From contig BCIM01000017.1 of assembly GCA_039545315.1 (NCBI GenBank), positions 149,760 to 213,759 on the forward strand: DNA of 64,000 nt, given 5' to 3'. The translations under genes were made by a program, and so were the position numbers. Each line of letters begins with the position of its first letter. Position 1 is the first letter of the stretch. Positions 59,946-64,000 of the stretch are shown piece after piece. This DNA comes from Kondoa malvinella. Its lineage: Eukaryota > Basidiomycota > Agaricostilbomycetes > Agaricostilbales > Kondoaceae. Below the pieces are notes generated by a model, which was not told the DNA's origin, ran no database searches, and saw nothing but the letters and a program-made list of their open reading frames with translations.

Positions 59946-60259
59946 GAAGAAAAAATAACAGTGGTGATGGGCAGAGAAGCCATCCTCATGAAGACAAGCC
60001 TGAACTGGTCTAGACAAAGGGAGACACGACCGCGGCTAGACAAGAGACATCACTACTACTTCGCGAGTAAGGGTCAAACAAGAGGGCCATACGAGATGCC
60101 TTGGAAGTTTCGAAAGCACGAAAAGGAGAATGTATCCAAGCGAGCAGAGAGCAATGAAGCCGTTTTGACGCGAACAGAGCTTTCCTGGCCTGCGAGACAG
60201 CACGAAGCACTCATGAGCGTCTCGTATAGCCAGTATATAACAGAGACACAGCGGGCATT
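59946..60259. other. Intergenic, may contain the outer end of the inverted repeat
   Basis: 314 bp upstream of the single-span gene. Its partner in the inverted repeat would lie beyond base 64000, so the left boundary of the repeat cannot be seen. No gene assigned. Confidence 0.35.
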
Positions 60260-61257
60260 CAAGAGTTCGCGGACAAGGACGAACGCATTGTCCGCCCATT
60301 GTTCGCTATGACAAGGCGAACGCACTCAACAGTACTTCGGTCTAGACTGTGCACTCCTCGCGAATGCAACCCAGATTATGCATTTCCTAATCGCTCGCCA
60401 ACCACCCGCCGCGTTCGCTCGTCATTCGTTCGCTCGCCCGACAGTACCAAGGCTACATCGTACTAGAGCGATGGCGAAACGCCAGCTGAATGAGTAAAGA
60501 ACCGACGCCGATAGAGTGTTGAACGGTTTCAGAACGATGGCGAATTGATCACAAAACTATACCTAAGTTTGTTGCGAACGTAGAGCATGCCGGTCCCATG
60601 CCATCAGCGAGCTTATAAGGTTTTCAGGCCGAAGGTTTAACGAGTAGATCACTAGCTGTGAGCGAATTATATTCGACGATTAGCGACTCAATGCCAAAGA
60701 AGCCATGATCGACTCACAGACGGCTTGCGATGGGCATAGCAGACGTGTGCTGAGCGCACAAGGAACGCAAGATGCAGCTGTTGCTGGTTGATGATGACAA
60801 CTTTCGAGAGGAACGACCGACAACGCTTCGCGAATGGATGCTGTCCACATGACCAATGAAGCACGCATAAAGGTAGGATCAAGCCAGAGCACATGTAATG
60901 CTTACAGTAAGCCTAGAATAAACCGTAACCGCGAGTTGATCGATGCAAAGACGGATGCCCTGCAGATGAGTGCTAAGCAGGTTGCGAACGAGATCCGAAC
61001 GTCAAGCAATCGTTAGAATGGTATTGTAGCAAGACTGGACCGATGTCGAGCCGATGGCGAGCTTATGACGAACGGCAGACAAACCAGAATTTGAGGACGA
61101 CTTGCCGCAAGCAGAGTCAACTAATGGTAAGCCTCGAGCGATTGAGGTACAGCTGAGGCAATCATGGACTACCAAGGCTGACGTCCTGTACAAAGGCTGA
61201 CGAGTTGCTTAGACGCATGAGAGAACGAGCCGCGAACGGATGCTGAACTAACCCAAA
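60260..61257 (+). repeat. Left arm of large inverted repeat
   Basis: Every base from 60260 to 61257 that I compared matches the reverse complement of 63003-64000 (partner position = 124260 minus x), and translated ORFs in both arms are identical. The inner edge is sharp: after CTAACCCAAA at 61248-61257 the two sides diverge. The outer edge is cut by the window. The arm holds no supported gene. It is rich in short GCGAAYG and GATGGCGA words and in GTTCGCTCG motifs (60410-60440). Confidence 0.95.
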
Positions 61258-61365
61258 AGCAAACCCTTCGGAATGGCAATGATATCGAAAATCTGTTGCA
61301 TATCTGAGGACTATCAATGGCTAAAAATACAACAAGGGAAATCATGCATACCGAAATCGGGTCAA

Positions 61366-62538
61366 TCAAAGTTCTCCAGTGAAAATTGCTACCCCTTTGA
61401 CCCACTCTTGGATATAATTGATTGGCCGCTCAACTTCCATAGTACCTTGTTCCAACACCGAGTCGTGCGATGTGCGAGGCGCGTTGCGCTTCCCAGGTCG
61501 AAAAGAGTGCGTGATAGCTGGTTTGGTGAAAATTGGATGACTTGCTGTTGTTTGATAGCCGTCTGGTAAAGGAGCAAGGGGCGAGATGGGATAGCGAGAG
61601 ATGCTGGTCGATGGAGACGCCGGAAGGAAGAAGGAGTCACTCGCCATAGGTCCATGAGATACCTTGCTTCCGTTTCTCGCTCCTGCCAGTCATTTCCGTT
61701 CTTAACACGGCTTTGTCAGAAGGGAGAAGACAAGTGACTCACCTTGTCCATTAAGGTAGCAAACATATTGGCCCATCTTTGTGTCATATCGTAGATGAGT
61801 ATATTGGGATGTATTGCCAAAGCGATGGGCGGGAAGTAAGGTTCGGTCCGCGAGGTTGGTTCTGGATCGGTCCGATAGGTTGAATCATCTTGTTCTCGCG
61901 TAATAGTAGAGTAGTTGAAGAGTTTATGGAAGTGTACCGAACAGAGGCGACGATCTTGCGCAATAGCTGGATGAGATTCGTAGGATCTTTCGTAGCTTGG
62001 ACGCCCAGGATCAGGTTGACCAGAGGCAATGGAAACTTCTCTAGCGCATAGGCTTTGTTCTTCGGCCTCGATCAATTCCCTCACCAAATTCTGGAGAGGG
62101 TAGAACATGAAGAATCCATCATCGAAGAGCCCATGCATATCAGATTGTACTATCGTCGAAAAGAATGGATATACATCATATACGAATACGAGAATCGGCC
62201 TACACGGGAGGATGTTGGACGAATTGTCCAAATGGAAACTACCTGGGAGCAGTCCCAGACTCTTGAGATCATTGGCCTAATCCTCGACATAACATCAGAA
62301 AACGAACGAGCTAAGAGCAATGCACGTCTACCTCTGTCAAGGCTCCATAGCACAACACATGTGCCCACTCTACGTCCTCTTGCAACCCAGTCATAACACA
62401 AACTTCCCTTCCATAACAGCGCTCTAAATCGTTTAAAACGCTAACTTGCAGAGAAGACCTTGACGTTCTAGAGGAATCGGAGGTAGAGGAGTGTCTAGAA
62501 CTGGACTGGGAGGCAGAAGTTTGCCGCGTACGAGACAT
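61366..62538 (-). CDS. HNH-nuclease-domain-like gene inside the inverted repeat
   Basis: Likely HNH nuclease-domain family (PF13391-like). The start codon at 62536-62538 gives a Ser/Thr-rich N-terminus (MSRTRQTSASQSSSRHSSTS), then the domain start CYGREVCVMTGLQEDVEWAH (the C-x-x-TG ... AH half). The second half, DNSSNILPLQSDMHGLFDDG followed by FFMFYPLQ, matches the D-x-x-N-x-x-L-L-x-x-D-x-H-x-L-F-D layout and is restored by removing an intron (about 53 nt, starting GTAGGCCG). The exon between the two halves is not settled. Downstream parts give RYSRAN-poor helical sequence, then LIYDMTQRWANMFATLMDK and a last exon ending AIFTGEL. Whether the enzyme is active is unknown. It sits alone between the repeat arms. 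Confidence 0.62.
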
Positions 62539-63002
62539 GATACAGTTACACTGTCATCGAATGACAGTCGCTCTCAACAACGAGGGTTCAATAAAATTTC
62601 TTTGCTTCCGACGCTGCAACGCTGCTCTGAAAGCGCATGCACAGCGCAGGCGCTTGGCGTGACTTTGTCCCGGTGAGGCTGACTTAAGCTGCAGAAGCGC
62701 GTGCGCCCGAAATGTTACAGTCGTATGAGGCTCCAATGCCCACTTCTTGCCTCTGGTGCTACGTTCTTTTCCTTCCTAGTATAGAGCAGATCTCTCTGTT
62801 TACTTTACTTTGCTCCCTCCGTTCCGTCGCCTTACTGCGTTTATGTTTTGCTTGTGATTCCCATCGACCCGGAGACTGTTCGTGCGTGCTCATAAGCTGG
62901 GTAAGTACACCTTGCACCATATACACCGGCCCTCCGATTTCTACTTACTCGCCTCTTGTCCAATCCGAGCAAATCTATGCCAGCTTGCTATGGAATACAC
63001 CC
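62539..63002. other. Unique spacer flank, probable promoter of the HNH-like gene
   Basis: 464 bp between the HNH-like start and the right arm. Not part of the repeat. ORFs extending into the right arm (62882-63091) gain their C-terminal residues from the arm and are not credible genes. Confidence 0.4.
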
Positions 63003-64000
63003 TTTGGGTTAGTTCAGCATCCGTTCGCGGCTCGTTCTCTCATGCGTCTAAGCAACTCGTCAGCCTTTGTACAGGACGTCAGCCTTGGTAGTCCATGATT
63101 GCCTCAGCTGTACCTCAATCGCTCGAGGCTTACCATTAGTTGACTCTGCTTGCGGCAAGTCGTCCTCAAATTCTGGTTTGTCTGCCGTTCGTCATAAGCT
63201 CGCCATCGGCTCGACATCGGTCCAGTCTTGCTACAATACCATTCTAACGATTGCTTGACGTTCGGATCTCGTTCGCAACCTGCTTAGCACTCATCTGCAG
63301 GGCATCCGTCTTTGCATCGATCAACTCGCGGTTACGGTTTATTCTAGGCTTACTGTAAGCATTACATGTGCTCTGGCTTGATCCTACCTTTATGCGTGCT
63401 TCATTGGTCATGTGGACAGCATCCATTCGCGAAGCGTTGTCGGTCGTTCCTCTCGAAAGTTGTCATCATCAACCAGCAACAGCTGCATCTTGCGTTCCTT
63501 GTGCGCTCAGCACACGTCTGCTATGCCCATCGCAAGCCGTCTGTGAGTCGATCATGGCTTCTTTGGCATTGAGTCGCTAATCGTCGAATATAATTCGCTC
63601 ACAGCTAGTGATCTACTCGTTAAACCTTCGGCCTGAAAACCTTATAAGCTCGCTGATGGCATGGGACCGGCATGCTCTACGTTCGCAACAAACTTAGGTA
63701 TAGTTTTGTGATCAATTCGCCATCGTTCTGAAACCGTTCAACACTCTATCGGCGTCGGTTCTTTACTCATTCAGCTGGCGTTTCGCCATCGCTCTAGTAC
63801 GATGTAGCCTTGGTACTGTCGGGCGAGCGAACGAATGACGAGCGAACGCGGCGGGTGGTTGGCGAGCGATTAGGAAATGCATAATCTGGGTTGCATTCGC
63901 GAGGAGTGCACAGTCTAGACCGAAGTACTGTTGAGTGCGTTCGCCTTGTCATAGCGAACAATGGGCGGACAATGCGTTCGTCCTTGTCCGCGAACTCTTG
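63003..64000 (-). repeat. Right arm of large inverted repeat (runs off the window)
   Basis: Reverse complement of 60260-61257 with no difference found by eye. Begins right after GTGTATTCC... divergence at 63002 and continues to the last base of the window, so the full length is at least 998 bp. Confidence 0.95.

Larger units (their letters stand above)
60260..64000. mobile_element. Candidate element: long inverted repeats flanking one HNH-like gene
   Basis: Two arms (at least 998 bp each, apparently identical) enclose 1745 bp with a single spliced nuclease-like gene. This is the layout of an inverted-repeat-bounded cargo element. There is no DDE transposase, no reverse transcriptase and no visible target-site duplication, because the right boundary is outside the window. 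A recent segmental inverted duplication or an assembly fold-back would look the same at this scale. Confidence 0.4.

Noticed and set aside
60680..60892. ORFs in the repeat arms found twice with identical translation (also 63368-63580 and others)
   Set aside because: Identity comes from the inverted repeat, not from coding constraint; no motif and no splice context.

Overview
The window reads as nuclear DNA from a fungus, most likely a basidiomycete. Genes are tightly packed on both strands. Nearly all are cut by several very short introns; those I measured are mostly 46-57 nt, with GT-AG ends and a CTGAY or CTAAY branch point just before the acceptor. The proteins are eukaryotic: ribosomal protein uL1/RPL10A, Kae1, TATA-binding protein, exocyst Sec8, LSG1 GTPase, external NADH dehydrogenase, a Fet3/Ftr1 iron pair and secreted GPI-type proteins. 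The species cannot be named from sequence alone. Because of the introns, coordinates below are outer gene bounds; exon borders are given where I worked them out by hand.

Layout. 0.3-2.4 kb: an Arg/Ser-rich unknown protein, a small membrane protein and a BolA-like protein. 2.4-8.2 kb: FAD oxidoreductase, Na+/H+ antiporter and GDP-mannose 4,6-dehydratase, all on the minus strand. 8.3-14.9 kb: a small unknown gene, an SDR, a tandem pair of secreted proteins and a quinone-reductase-like enzyme, all plus strand. 15.3-20 kb: RPL10A, KAE1 and an MFS transporter (minus). 20-24.3 kb: several small or lineage-specific genes, including an HNH-like gene whose stop overlaps the start of the next gene. 24.3-28.7 kb: divergent FET3 and FTR1. 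29-32 kb: two coiled-coil or disordered proteins. 32-48.9 kb: housekeeping genes (SEC8, NDUFAF7, LSG1, NDE, a PPR protein, hydroxyacid-oxoacid transhydrogenase, a TUDOR-type small protein). 49-54.9 kb: metallo-hydrolase, PalI/SUR7 membrane protein, ferric reductase and a tentative small gene. 55.3 kb: an intron-containing tRNA. 56.3-60 kb: an unknown protein, TBP and a single-span membrane protein. 60.2-64 kb: a large inverted repeat around an HNH nuclease-like gene.

Functional links. Ferric reductase, multicopper ferroxidase and iron permease make up the high-affinity reductive iron-uptake route, and all three lie within about 30 kb. FET3 and FTR1 share one 384-bp promoter. BolA-like proteins are linked to iron sensing through monothiol glutaredoxins, so iron handling is a theme of the window, although the genes are not contiguous.

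The most unusual structure is at the right edge. Arms of at least 998 bp (60260-61257 and 63003-64000), apparently identical, face each other across 1745 bp holding one spliced HNH-type gene. This could be a mobile element, a segmental inverted duplication or a fold-back assembly artefact; the outer end of the right arm lies beyond the window. Other notable points are a 5-nt internal micro-exon, two GC-AG introns, overlapping same-strand genes and a tRNA with an unusual anticodon loop.
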